Origin: Stereum hirsutum FP-91666 SS1
Lineage: Eukaryota > Basidiomycota > Agaricomycetes > Russulales > Stereaceae
DNA: 44,338 bases
Direction: 5' to 3'
Assembly: GCF_000264905.1 (NCBI RefSeq)
Contig: NW_006763132.1
Span: 854,641 to 898,978, forward strand
Shown: in pieces, positions 24,261 to 35,382 of the stretch
Numbering within the stretch: position 1 is the first letter of the stretch
Layout of the letters: each line of letters begins with the position of its first letter
The notes under the pieces: generated by a model
Seen by the model: the letters and a program-made list of their open reading frames with translations, nothing else
Told to the model about the DNA's origin: nothing
Database searches by the model: none
Program-made: the position numbers and the translations under genes

Positions 24261-26664
24261 TCACTTCTTCAAGTGTGCTGATAGTAGGAATATTTTAGTA
24301 TAACCAACGTGTCTAAGTGGTGGCAATGAGACAGATACTGACAATGTTTTGGGAGCAGGCTCTGATATAATAGGGAGGAACGACGACTCTGCAGGCGGCG
24401 GATCTCGAGAGTACAAGAAAAGGTATTTAGACTCTCCTACAATGAGGTGTCTTCGATTCTTCGAAAGCGCTACGATGCTTGTAACCCTACCCAGACCACG
24501 AGAGCGCCAGCAGCGATATTTTATGTTATGATAGCTCTGCAGTTTATCCCGTGAAGTCCATGCACAGTCGAATGCAAAACCGTCTATCAATGATAATGGG
24601 ACCAATTTTCCCGTCTGAGCACTCCATATGTCGATACCGTGCTGAGAACTATGACCTATAACGAACATGCCATCGGCGGAGAAGTCGAGGAAGGAGATGG
24701 TATGTTTGGGTTTATCAAGCACGCATTTGATCGTGCGGGCCTGAAAATCCCAAATCAAGACGTTCCACTCTATATCTGCAGAAACAACGTAATTTCCATC
24801 AGGTGAGAACACCATGGCCCAGATCCACCCTTCATGTATCTTGACCTTCGACACTTCGTTTCTCGCCTGGAAATCGAAAATGATGATAGTGCCATCCGTG
24901 TGGCCAGAGATGATGTATCTTCCGTCTGGAGAGAACGTGATAGCAGTGACACCAGAGTTGTGCGCATTGAACTTCAGAGCTTCAACATTCTCGCTGTCTA
25001 AATCGTGAACCTGGACTACCCCCCCCAAAAAAGTATGTCCATACGCGATGAACCTGCCATCATAGGAAAATGTAACGCAATGGTGCCCAAAAGAAGGACT
25101 CCTTTGGATGCGCCTCTGGAGATGCCAGTCACCGACAGGTGACCAATGCAACAAAGGATGGTGAGAGTGAGAGGCAGCATCGATATTTGGCCTGGGATCG
25201 ACTACGCCAGATGAGCCGGGAAGTATTCGCCGAGTTGATGTATCGACGATGGGGTAGTGCTGATCGATACTTTGAAAGTTCTCTATATGAGCGCCATGAG
25301 ACAATATGTCGTACATGGGCGGTGTAGAGCGAGCTTGAATGAGACCCCGATCGGTAGACGTTGAAGGGGCAGGATGGCGACCGGAATGGGCTATTGCGGC
25401 TTCACTGTGTAGCGAGTACTCGTCGTATTGAGGTGCATCAAGTGAACCTTGTAAGGGTGCAGAAGCTGAGAAATTATCAGCAACAGTTTGAGAGCGAGTA
25501 GAGAACGACATACAGTCCGCAAAGGTAGGTACTTGATCGTGAGGACCACTCGGCTGACCCCCAGTGTCTGCATCAAGGATGGCACGATATCGCGTATGAC
25601 TGTCGTCGTTGGGGAGTGAGTAGTGGCCACCTTCGAAATACATGGGCGCGACCGGCTCCTGGTCTTGCAACACCGGGTTTATGGCCGGAGAGGATGGTAT
25701 AGTCGAAGCTGTGTGGCCGCCGGTTACACCCTGGATTGCTGGAGATGGAACGAGAGCAAGAGCTTCCCCATGATTTGACGCGTCAGCGGAGGAAGTTGGG
25801 TGTGGTAATGGAGGATCGACGACCATGGTTTCAAGTTCGTCTTCTTGCTCGACCGCAGCAGGTGAAGGACTGAACATTCCAAGCATGAACCATGAGCAAA
25901 GGCAACTCGAAGAGTGGATCAAGCGGTGACGCACTAGCATTGGATGAATTGGAAGCTTCTCGAGACCGAGTTGGCTCCGAATTCGTTTTCCTGGGTCGAC
26001 TGAGTGCCGCTAGAATTGGAACCACGGGCCATCTCGGTGTAATGCGCGCGCAACTGCTCGTCCTGAAGACGATCAGTCACGGTGCTGTTGATTGCGGACA
26101 TCATCTCTGACTGCGATATGGTCTTCGCCTTCAACTGCGCCTTCAGCTCTGCCCGCTTTGCCTCAACAACTGGATCAAGGCTCGAAGCTATATCTCTATT
26201 GCACTTCGAGCGTAAGGAGGGCTTCTTCTTCTCCGCGACCAAGCGTTTGAAGGAGCTCTGAGGCTCATTGCGCTTGTGCTTCTTCAGAATGCTCTGCTGA
26301 TGGTTTTGAATCCATTTCTTCACCCTCTGCAAAACCACGACAGGCCATGAATTATTATCATCGATGGATATGAGGAAAGAACTACGAACCCTGTGAGTGT
26401 TCTCCTCTCTGACCTTCACTTCGACATCCGTCTCGACGGCACCATCAGGTTTCGCTCGAGGGACGCAAGGGAAGGAACGTTTGAAGTCTTCGACGATAGT
26501 CAGGAGCCATAGTCTGTCGGTGGTACGAGACTGTCCTTTGTCAGCGATGATACGATTTTCAAGCCATTCTTCTTCCTTGGGTAGCCATCTGAACAGAGGA
26601 GGCTAGTTCACAAGTACACGGTCAGATGGTGACAAAGGTTGACAAGGGAAATTCTACGTGCCAT
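24261..26664 (-). CDS. WD40-repeat protein with helical N-terminal domain
   Basis: Role unknown; the beta-propeller suggests a protein-binding scaffold. The model starts with a 7-nt coding exon (ATGGCAC) at 26664, then PPLFRWLPKEEEWLENRI near 26590. A second helical block, RRVKKWIQNHQQSILKKHKR (near 26300), is followed by a Lys/Glu-rich region and QLRAHYTEMARGSNSSG. This pair of blocks resembles N-terminal domains I associate with Agaricomycete-specific protein families. After a phase-2 join (QCYPSPAAVEQEDEL) comes a long disordered stretch. WD repeats then run from about 25090: CVTFSYDGRFIAYGHTFLGG, GVTAITFSPDGRYIISGHTD, WIWAMVFSPDGNYVVSADIE and HTISFLDFSADGMFVIGHSS, each followed by IxIWDFQ-type strands. 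Five or six repeats are visible, so a full seven-blade propeller would need divergent blades. A small intron just before the stop is possible but keeps the same stop. Length is about 730 residues. Confidence 0.82.
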
Positions 26665-28553
26665 GGTCGACGGCGTCAAATGAAGCGTATGTTGCGAAGA
26701 ATGAGAGATACCGCAGATGTAGAGGGGAAAGGATGAAGGGGGTGAGTTGGGTACACGCCATGCTGGGATGGACTTATGTATGTGCCGAACTCGTGAAGAG
26801 ACCAAGAATAGCAGAGATGTTGATCAACCGTGTTTGTATTGGCGCCCACACAGCACAGCACACCCGCCCAACTAGGCCACCTAGTCGCCCGCCTCTAGAC
26901 AGGACTCCCAAGATGCATGCATGCATACATACACCGCCGAGTCGAAGCGGCTGATATATGCCATGGCAGGTACTTCTTTCCCCAGTTGGCCGCCTAGTCA
27001 CCCCACCCAAGTCAGCCTCAGAGGGCGCGCGATCATTTGTGTGAGATATCTGGTGTTTGTAGAAGTTCTTGTACAGGAAGCAAGATGCTTAGGACTTTGC
27101 CTGACACGGGGACTTTTTGTGTGAGGTTCCAGCGACGTTGACGTTTTCGACGTCGACGACTCACCGCGATCGGAGTTGGGAGCCTTTAGCACATTTCAAG
27201 TTCCGCGTTGTGATTGTGGCCCAATAGCAGCCGCGCCACCTCAAAACCGACGCCACACGCCAGCACACGCCCAAATTTAAACGCTCTCAATCTCACATCC
27301 AGTGCTCCAGATCATTCCCCAAAACCCACGACAACACACGATCAGAAAAAAAGCATAACCTCTCTCCACCAAACAACGTCAATTTCTCCGATTAAACGAG
27401 CGACCTAAGTTAGACGAACAAAAAAAATGACTGCAAAGACTGCAACGTCTAAATAACGGAGTACCGACAGGTCACGAGCGACTACGTGTTTTCGAAACCA
27501 ATAAACAGGACGAATGAAAGCGGGCGGGGAAGAGAGGGTGTGGAAGAAGAGGAAAGAAGCAAAAATGGGATCCGGAAAGTTTTCGAAAGAGGGGGTAAAT
27601 GGTCCGAGCGTGAGTGGAGAATCTCGAGCTCAGGGGATGATGCGTGATGGCTAGCTTGCGAAACGAGTGCTCCGACGTTCCACGTCGAGTGCGGAACTAG
27701 CTGGTATCCCGTAGGTCCAAAGCTCCCAGCCAGGCAAGATCGTTTGTTATTGTGGAATTGACCTGAGACTTTGAGTGCATGGTGGCGGGTGATCGATGAT
27801 CCAAGAAACAAACAAGAAAATGCCGCCGATGATGATTTGAACCAATGGAAGAAAGAGAACAAAATACAGGATAAGAATGAACGAGGCCCATTAACCAGGG
27901 AGGAAGAGATGATGACGATTGTGATCCAAAGACAAGATGACAGACGACGACAACGACAACGGGGCGGAAAAAAAGGGAATCGCGGACTAAAGCCGAGTGA
28001 CTAGGGCAGACTAAAAGAGCAAGAATATAAGTTAAACACGACACCGAGAGTGATGAGGGGAGAGAGGAGAGGGAGAGGGCAGACAGGCAAAGAAACAAGG
28101 TATACGTCCTGTCCATACGATCAACATTTGCGAAAAAACGACGATGCCGATGGAGGTGAGACGGGGTGGTAGTGTGATTGATTGATGGGGCGAAAAGAAA
28201 AAGAAACTATAAAACGAGCGGAGTGGAGGATATGCCTGGTCCTTGAGTAACAAAAAACCAGCCGATATCGTATGTTCATGGTTGAGCGTGCCAGAGGAGT
28301 TATGCAGATTAGGTCGGGATGCGTGGGTGCGATGTTCATGCGAGGATGACGTGGGGGGCATGTATACGAGGCAGGATCATTAGCGAGTCGAGACAGTGAC
28401 GAGACGTTGATGCGTGGGTGGACATAGACATGATAACCTGAAATGGTAAATTGCCGTGCTATGTAAGACCAAGACGTTGCAGGCTTCGAGGAAAGAAGAG
28501 CACTCACTGATAGATTATTGGAAGAAAATAGAAAGGTATCGCGCGCACCACAA
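26665..28553. other. Intergenic: WD40-gene promoter and casein-kinase 3' flank
   Basis: About 1.9 kb without supported genes. Minus-strand open frames at 27482-27862, 27697-28116 and 28032-28361 overlap in different frames and are low-complexity. They probably reflect purine-rich 3' untranslated sequence of the kinase gene. A short GACGTCGACGAC-like palindromic run lies near 27140-27160. Confidence 0.55.
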
Positions 28554-31040
28554 CTAAGCCCTGCAGCAGAACAAGCTCCAAAAGCCGCCTTTCTTCCTCC
28601 CTCCACCATGCCCATCCTCGTCCTGCTCCCCCACTCTCGCCATTTGCTCCCGATCGTAGACCGCCATGCCGTTCGCACGCCCCTCCCGAGGTGACAGTGC
28701 TCCCTCCCTGGCGTCCCCGTTTTTCTTCCCTTGTGTTCCTGCAGCCTGACTATGTCTGAACGAGTCAGATGCCGTGCCATTCCCGTTTCCATTCCCATTC
28801 CCGTTCCCGTAAGCATTCCCATTGAGCGCACCAGTCGAGCCACCGTTAGCTAGAGCCGCGAGACTGCCCGACTGTCCGTTCGGGGCATAAGAACCTCCTG
28901 TACCTGGACGGTGATACGCGTTGGGGCTTGGCGCAGCAGCATACGGATGAGGAGCGGTGAGCGCAGTGCTCCCATCGCGTGAGATTTGCTGTTGGCTGGC
29001 ACGACGACTAGCAGGAGGCAATGGCTGTACACTGACATCCCTACTTGCGTTGCGCGAAGTATCCAGGACGTTCGGTCGTCTGGTGGATTGCTTGACGTGT
29101 GCGGTGTTCGGACTGGCGATCACGCCGTTTGCGGCGCTTTGGTTTGGATCCAGGGCTTGGCGAGATCCGCGCTTATGCTCTCCCCTTGATCTGTGCTCGC
29201 GAGGTGTGGGTGTACCGGCATTAGCGTGAGCCTGAGCGAGGACAGCAGCGGAAGTCTAGAGAGCGACAACGATCGTCAGTGAACGCTTTTCTGCGTGCGA
29301 CACATGAGGACTCGGAGCTTACATGTCCGGCTTCCCAGCCCTTGCCGTTGTTCAGCAACATCCAGTCGTAGACACCGTCCTCCGGCTCACCCAGTGTCTT
29401 GAGGACCTTGGAAAAGAGCTCCCGCAGGAAATCGTAGTCTGGACTTTCCTCGAAGCCGAGCTTTCGGACGTAGTTCATATAAATAGAGAACTCCTCTGTG
29501 TGAAAGAACCCGGATAGGTTCAGCGATTACATTACAGTGAAAGTGAGGTATGTATCACAGACCTGGGAACCCGTCGCACAGTTCTGCTATGGGTGTGCTC
29601 TGCTTCTTCTCGCCGATCTTCTCGTACTTCTGCTTGTTCGTGGCTGCTCGAAGACCCTGAAAGAGCTCTTCTCAGCGGAAATCTCACAAGAACGGGTCAA
29701 ATCGCGCGCTCACCTGCCACGGCAGACCACCACGAAGGAAGTACATGAACACGTGCCCGAGCGACTCCAGGTCATCACGTCGGGATTGTTCACGGCCCAA
29801 GTGTGTGTTGATCGACATGTAACGAGCAGTTCCGGAAAGGGATTTACGCTCGCGGTAAGGGATGTGCACCTTCGTCTTCGGGTCGCGGTAGTGCTTCGCC
29901 ATGCCGAAATCTACGGCCCAGTTAGGTTAGCAAACATTCACGCTGGATATGGAATACGTCTATAGGTGATCAAAGACTAGGAAGTTCTGGCATTTTCCAG
30001 GCGAGGATAGACGCTGCATTTGACCAATTGGGGCCACAGCGGAACCGTGCAGGACAATGTGGAGTGCTCATGGCCGGCGAATGCGGTGATCGCCGAAAAC
30101 TCCACCAAGAGACGAACTACAGGCATGGACGAGCATGCTCACCAATAACATGAATGGTATTAGCATTCTTTGTCCCGGGAACGCCAATTAGGAAGTTGTC
30201 GGGCTTGATATCACGGTAGATGAGGGACTTGTCGTGGATGGCCTGCACGCGAGTGACCTAGATATTATGTCACAAGACAACATCAGTGATGAGCGGTTTT
30301 TGACAAAGTGGAGAGTCCTACCATCTACGAGTGGTAGTAAGAACGCAAACACGCAATAATGGGCTGTTAGCGCGGGTGGGTTGACATGCAAACGTCGACA
30401 GTCACCTGTTTAGCCGCCATGCAGACCGTCTTAATCGAAAACTTCCGACCACACATGTCGAAAAGGTCCTCCAGGTTCGGACCAAGCAAGTCGATGGCGA
30501 GGACGTTGTGCAGACCCTCCTGGCCGAAGTGATGGACCTGGGGCACACCGGCTATAGTCGGTCGTACAGCATTTCGGGTTGGAGCATGAGTGACGTTGAT
30601 GGCGGAATGAAGAGTACGTAGAGTGATGAAATCATGGACTGAAAGTAAGACAACTGCGAGTATCAAAGCATAGTAGGGAGGGCGTACGCGTGCCGTTCAA
30701 CGTCCTGTAGGAGCGGTATTCGTCTCGCAATTGTGGGGCATCGGACTTGCGGGGTTCCTGTAGCACAATGAGCCTCGGTGGCGACTACGAATGATTGCAC
30801 ACGTACGAATTTGATGGCGACCGGTTGGTTCGAAAGGAGGTTTGTACCTACGAGTATACATGACATGGGTGACTGTGCCAGCGGACAAGGGAGAGGAGGA
30901 TAGATACCTTCGAAGACGACGCCGAAGGAGCCTTCTCCGATTTTCTTGCCTACGCGGAAATGGTTGCCGACGATGCCATTCGATGAGCCGGACTGGGATG
31001 GTTGTGCCGACGACGAGGCAATTACATGGGGGGTCGCCAT
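28554..31040 (-). CDS. Casein kinase I (Yck/Cki1-type Ser/Thr kinase)
   Basis: Serine/threonine kinase of the CK1 family. Yeast Yck1/2 relatives work at the plasma membrane in nutrient sensing, endocytosis and morphogenesis. The start [13 protein letters not shown] leads to [18 protein letters not shown] (glycine loop) and PVAIKF (ATP-site Lys). [20 protein letters not shown] follows, then [51 protein letters not shown] (catalytic loop), [33 protein letters not shown] (CK1 activation segment), [20 protein letters not shown] and [19 protein letters not shown] 3-nt exon is needed between KQ and VTRVQ. The roughly 230-residue tail is Ser/Asn/Gly-rich with an Asn-Gly repeat. It ends [11 protein letters not shown], and the Cys pair fits C-terminal palmitoylation as in Yck proteins. 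Nine or more introns, about 555 residues. Confidence 0.95.
30322..30324 (-). other. Predicted 3-nt microexon (single ATG codon) in casein kinase I
   Basis: The preceding exon ends at 30406 with AAACAG (Lys-Gln) and the following exon starts at 30257 with GTCACTCGC (Val-Thr-Arg). The family has a Met between them (KQM). Between two introns of 81 nt (30325-30405, GTGACT...GTAG) and 64 nt (30258-30321, GTAGGA...CTAG) lies exactly ATG. Without it the kinase would lack one residue in a conserved helix. Confidence 0.72.
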
Positions 31041-32571
31041 CGGGAAGGAAAAGGGAATGGGATGGGGGGAATGGTGTGAGGAAAAGAGAGGGTAAAGAAA
31101 GAGAAAGGAGAAACGGAGGACGAGCGACGCCTGCGAGCGGGGCCGCCATCCGCCCACCCAACCGGCGGAGTTTCAACTCCCAGGAACCCTCTCTCTCTTG
31201 GCTCTCCCACGTGCACGCTGACCGTCCTCCTGGCTGTCATCCTTCCTGCCTCCGTCCGAGACCTGCAATTGCACCCTTCATGCGAATACTCCTTTCATTC
31301 ATTCATTTGTCGATCCCCCCAAACAGCCCGCTTTTCATTCTCGAGCCGCTGATCTCGTTCAAGGGACTTTTAGCTGTAATGATCAGCCTAGGCCCCGATA
31401 TCACCGTTCCTGTCAGAATATTCTGGCCGTGAGGCCTTTTGCATGACCATTTGCTGCGTATTTCAGCACGGGTAGGCATGATACCGTCTTTGATGTTGGA
31501 CGATAGCGCTGGATGCCACTACTAGTCAGATGCAAGAGCTTGCGAATGGCATACTCTCTAGTAACGGAGACTACACTTGTTCGAAACAACGGTGCTTCAA
31601 AAATTGATTCAAAGACAGCAGAACCTTGAGTATACAAGAACATCATCTCACGATCAGAGTCATCCCTCATACAATACCCGGTCCCCAGGGCTTGAGCCTG
31701 TCCGACTAATACTTCAGCCCGGCTTACTATGTCTTGCTATGGTTTTCATGATCGCCTCTCTGCCCACTCGGTCGCCATGCCCTCATCAGGTTCCGGGAGG
31801 GGTAAAATTGCCCTGACAATACCCAAGCGACCTCATCCCGATCGCGAACTATGTTCTGAGACCGCAATATTTGTGACTTTCATCTGGTACGTTTCTCCAT
31901 GCCATCCTCGAGCTCCTTACTTTTAGTGACACTGTGTGGCATGCTAGGGCAAGCGCTCGTCCTCGACGTTTGACCTCACGTTCTGCATCGGAACATGTCA
32001 GAGGTCTCATCATAGCCCCCTATAGATGGGGCCACAGGGGCCATAAAGTTATTTGTACGGCGGAGGGTTTTTCTTCTGTGTTTTTTCTTCTTCTTTTCTT
32101 TTTTTTTTTTGCATCCGGTTTCTTGTCCGTCAGCGAGGAGGCCGATCGACTTGCACGGCGCCACTCTTTAGGCTCGCTTTTTACTAATTTGCCTCCGGAT
32201 TAGGATGCACTACTTCCGATGATGTTCTTACGAAAGTTCTCAGATCATGGGATCGTGCGTAGTCGCAGTAAAGGATACACGGTCGAAACGAGCTACGGGC
32301 AAGATAATTGATTTTCTGTGTACACTCGGAAGGTTCAAGTCATGATCTGCGTACCCCCTTGAGTCTCCGTTCACAGCATGAGGAAGCTTGCAAGTCTACC
32401 GTGGCTTCTATCATAGCTCATCGTCTCATCCGAGTCATACCTTTCTCCATTGGAACCGAATTCAATTCAAGTTGACACGCCACTGGCACTGAATATATAT
32501 ACAACTAGGGGGTCGAAGTCACCCTGAGCCACTCCCCGTCTTCTCTGTATCATCCCATAACGCCATAGAAT
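31041..32571. other. Intergenic: divergent promoters of casein kinase I and the SET gene
   Basis: About 1.5 kb between genes transcribed away from each other. It contains a T-rich pyrimidine tract at about 32068-32110 and a TATA-like run near 32493. No supported coding sequence was found; several open frames at 31413-31926 have no domains. Confidence 0.6.
32493..32502 (+). promoter_or_regulatory. TATA-like element upstream of the SET gene
   Basis: An AT-only run, ATATATATAC in context, lies about 70-80 bp before the ATG at 32572. Position and composition fit a TATA box, but no other core-promoter element was identified. Confidence 0.4.
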
Positions 32572-34888
32572 ATGAAGCGCGGATTTCTCAACAATAAGAA
32601 GGGCAAACAAACTATCGACGGTATGCTATTCGTGCTCTTCGCCACGTCTATCTACTCTCGTTGACCTTTGTTCCCCTATGACAGCCTCTCCTAAGGTCAA
32701 TGCCGGAACCAAATCCAACAAAAGGGGCGAACAAGCTATCGACAGTATGTCATTCGTCCTCTTCGCCACCCCTATCTACTCTCGCTTAACTTTATTCCGC
32801 CATTACAGCCTCTCCTCAGGTCGATACCGAACCCAAACCCAACACGAAGAAGTTGGTCATCGATGGCATGTTACCTTCATACTCCTATATCTTTCCTATA
32901 GCTCATTAGCTTGACGCTTCCGCACGTCTCTCCAGAGCTTCTGAAGCAAACCGAATGGAACGATGAACCTGCTGGTTCCCTCGCTGACCTTTCTTCCGCT
33001 ATTACAGCCTCTCTGGAGGTCAATACCGATCCCAACACGAAGAAGTTGGTCATCGATGGCACGTTACCTTCATATTCCTATATCTTTCCGATAGCTCATC
33101 AGCTTGACACTCTCGCATGTCTCTCCAGAGCTTCTGAAGCAAATCGAACTGAACGACAAACCTACTGGTCCCAAAGAGGAATTCAATCGTGCGTGAACAG
33201 TCCTCATTGATGTATGTTCCTCTCGTACCGTTCTGATATGAGAAACATACGTCTGGACATTCTATGTTCGATGTTCAAACATTCAACAGCCGTGGATGCA
33301 CGCAAAGTCACCGACTGGAAGATGCGGACTGCTGAAGGCAATGGATCTAACTCGTTCTTCAGGATGCCGTACGGTACTCAGCACAGCCTAGCAGGTGGGT
33401 CTTCGTCGTCCCTGTCTGCTATTGATTTGATACTCTATACTGATGCTGCCGGGGGGGTACACAGGCGAGCTTCCCGAGGGCTACAGGCTTCCATATGTAC
33501 ATGACGTGCGGTCCTTCATGGAAGGCGACCATGCGCTCATTGGAAACAAAAGAAGCGATGCGTCTTCAAAGATCATGTTCTTCACCACCCAACCTCAACC
33601 TCCCAGCCCCGGGAACGGAAACGAAAACACTCTCGACGACAGATCGGATGCCAACGACCGGTCAGAATGCTACCTCTCCGACACGGACAAGCGTGCCCTC
33701 CTCGCTATCAAGGGATACCCGCAGCCCCTTCGCCCAAATCCTTCCTCTAAATCTCTAGCGTATCGCATCAGCCCCGCTGGCGATCATGGCATGGGTATGT
33801 TTGCGCGCCGTACGATCCGGCATGGAGAATACATCTGTACCGAGAGGCCGCTTCTCGTCATGCCTAGTGCGAATGGTATCATGGGTAACGTTTCGCCGGA
33901 ATTGGATGCAAACATGGCGTACGAGGAAATGCAACGGATCTTTCTGGCGGAGCTGGAGCAGGCGTTGGAGACTCTTTTGAAGCGCATGACGCCGCAGCAG
34001 CAGACGGAATATTTATCTTTGGCTAACTAGTCAGTCATATACCGTCGTTAGGTTCTTTCCACTTTGCATTGTGCACCAGGTGCACAGACGTTTGATCTAA
34101 TATTGGATGCATTTTTCCAGTCATGTCAATGATAGTAGCGGGCCCCTTACCGGCAGGCTGAGAACGAATGGTTTGGGACTCGGCTCTGAGTTCCAGCACG
34201 GTTACAGCAAGTCAAAGACGGTCCCCTTCACTGGTGTCCCATTCAACATAAGCCGCGTGAACCACAGGTCGGTAGAAATCTCCCATAACTTCGTTCCCCT
34301 TCAGTGCTCCCTTCGCAGGAACTGACGAAGCGTTCCGCATCTGTGCCATGCCTTCATCACAGCTGTCACCCGAACGCCACCTGGAGCTTCGATCTCCCGT
34401 CCTTCTCATTCCACCTCCGAGCCGTCCGCCAAATCGAAGAAGACGAAGAAATCTGCATCTCATACATCTACACCACATCCGCCACCGCCGAACGTCAAGA
34501 CCATCTGGCCCCCTACGGATTCCAATGCACCTGTCTCTCCTGCCTGGACCCCGAATCTGACAATCGCCGTGCAAAAATCCACCCTCCCCGCTTCGAGGTA
34601 TACGACCCTTCCATCTCACGGCGGCCGCCTATAAACCAAGATCCCACGAAACATATGGATCTGCTGAGACCGCATCTCGAGAGCAATATCAAGGAGAGTT
34701 TGGAGCAGCTTGCGTTGATCGAGAAGGAGGGGATGTGGGAGCGTAAGGAGCATAGGCAGTATACTCGCCTTGTGGCGTATATGTATGAGCTGTTGGGGGA
34801 CACGGTGTTGTCCGAGTATTATAACTCGAAGATGCCGGACGAGAAGGAGGGGTTCGACGGTGAGGATTTCGAGGTGCGGTTTAGATGA
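32572..34888 (+). CDS. SET-domain protein with duplicated N-terminal exons
   Basis: Probable protein-lysine methyltransferase; the substrate is unknown. Exons by eye: 32572-32620, 32685-32744, 32809-32865, 32936-33058, 33129-33188, 33290-33394, 33465-34029, 34121-34267 and 34363-34888. These sum to 1,692 nt, 563 residues, with consistent phases. The N-terminus MKRGFLNNKKGKQTID is followed by repeated SPxVxxxxK...VID and LLKQxExND peptides. ELPEGYRLPYVHDVRSF (33466 on) precedes the SET domain: YRISPAGDHGMGMFARRTI (near 33760), GPLTGRLRTNGLGLG (near 34140), RVNHSCHPNATWSF across an intron at 34268-34362, EEDEEICISYIY, and YGFQCTCLSC as a post-SET Cys cluster. No MYND finger is visible in the SET insertion. 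The C-terminus continues about 120 residues. It lies head-to-head with casein kinase I. Confidence 0.9.
32621..33188 (+). repeat. Tandem exon-intron duplications in the SET gene
   Basis: Introns 1 (32621-32684) and 2 (32745-32808) are both 64 nt and closely similar, as are their following exons. Introns 3 (32866-32935) and 4 (33059-33128) are both 70 nt and nearly identical, and are followed by near-identical exons starting AGCTTCTGAAGCAAA. The exon sequence AACACGAAGAAGTTGGTCAT appears at both about 32841 and 33035. I infer one older unit of about 124 bp and a more recent one of about 190-200 bp. Confidence 0.85.
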
Positions 34889-35382
34889 ACTTGAAGTCCA
34901 TTTTGCGTGTGGCTCGGGCGTGTGGTTCTTGTGTTTTTCTTGCCGATTTGTGAAACATGTGTACAATATATGATTGATGTTTTCTTATGTCCAAAAGTCA
35001 TGGCCGAGTGCGTCCCGTATCGACAACTGCGTATATAGAAGAAACCGAGTGCTCTCAATTCGCCACAACGCCGCCAACCCGGACTTCGGAGGCCAGCATG
35101 GAGAAGCAGTCGGACCGGTGCGGAGGCTCGAGCTCCTTGTGCGTTCAGCCACGGCAAGTTCCACAGTTTGTCCACAACCCAACCCCGTCCACCACAACAC
35201 CTCCTGGTACTTTTCTTAGGCTGCCGCTGCTTTTCATTGCTTGTCATCAGGTGAGTGTTTACTCCTAAAATCGCTCTCATACTTTGGATTAATAAAGAAC
35301 GTTTGGACACTGGGTAGAAGACACTGAACAGGCGCCTGAGCCTAGTACGCCAACGGGTGATCCAGGCTATAGAAGTGAGTGC
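34889..35382. other. Intergenic between the SET gene and the first F-box gene
   Basis: About 0.5 kb. Donor- and acceptor-like sites (for example GTGAGT at 35251 and 35375) leave open that one or more 5' exons of the downstream gene lie here. No convincing reading was found. Confidence 0.45.

Noticed and set aside
24009..24298. Plus-strand Ser/Pro-rich frames starting MSNSDTKHH and MNALSCP
   Set aside because: Low complexity, overlapping one another and the end of the WD40 gene on the other strand.
27482..28361. Overlapping minus-strand frames resembling signal-peptide proteins
   Set aside because: They arise from purine/pyrimidine-biased sequence in the 3' flank of casein kinase I; the frames overlap and lack conserved residues.
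30842..31432. Plus-strand open frame of 196 codons across the casein kinase 5' end
   Set aside because: Antisense to the glycine-loop exon and to low-complexity leader sequence.
32911..33210. Continuous plus-strand frame of 99 codons through intron 4 of the SET gene
   Set aside because: Retaining the intron would shift frame and end the protein before the SET domain; the duplicated LLKQ exon supports splicing instead.
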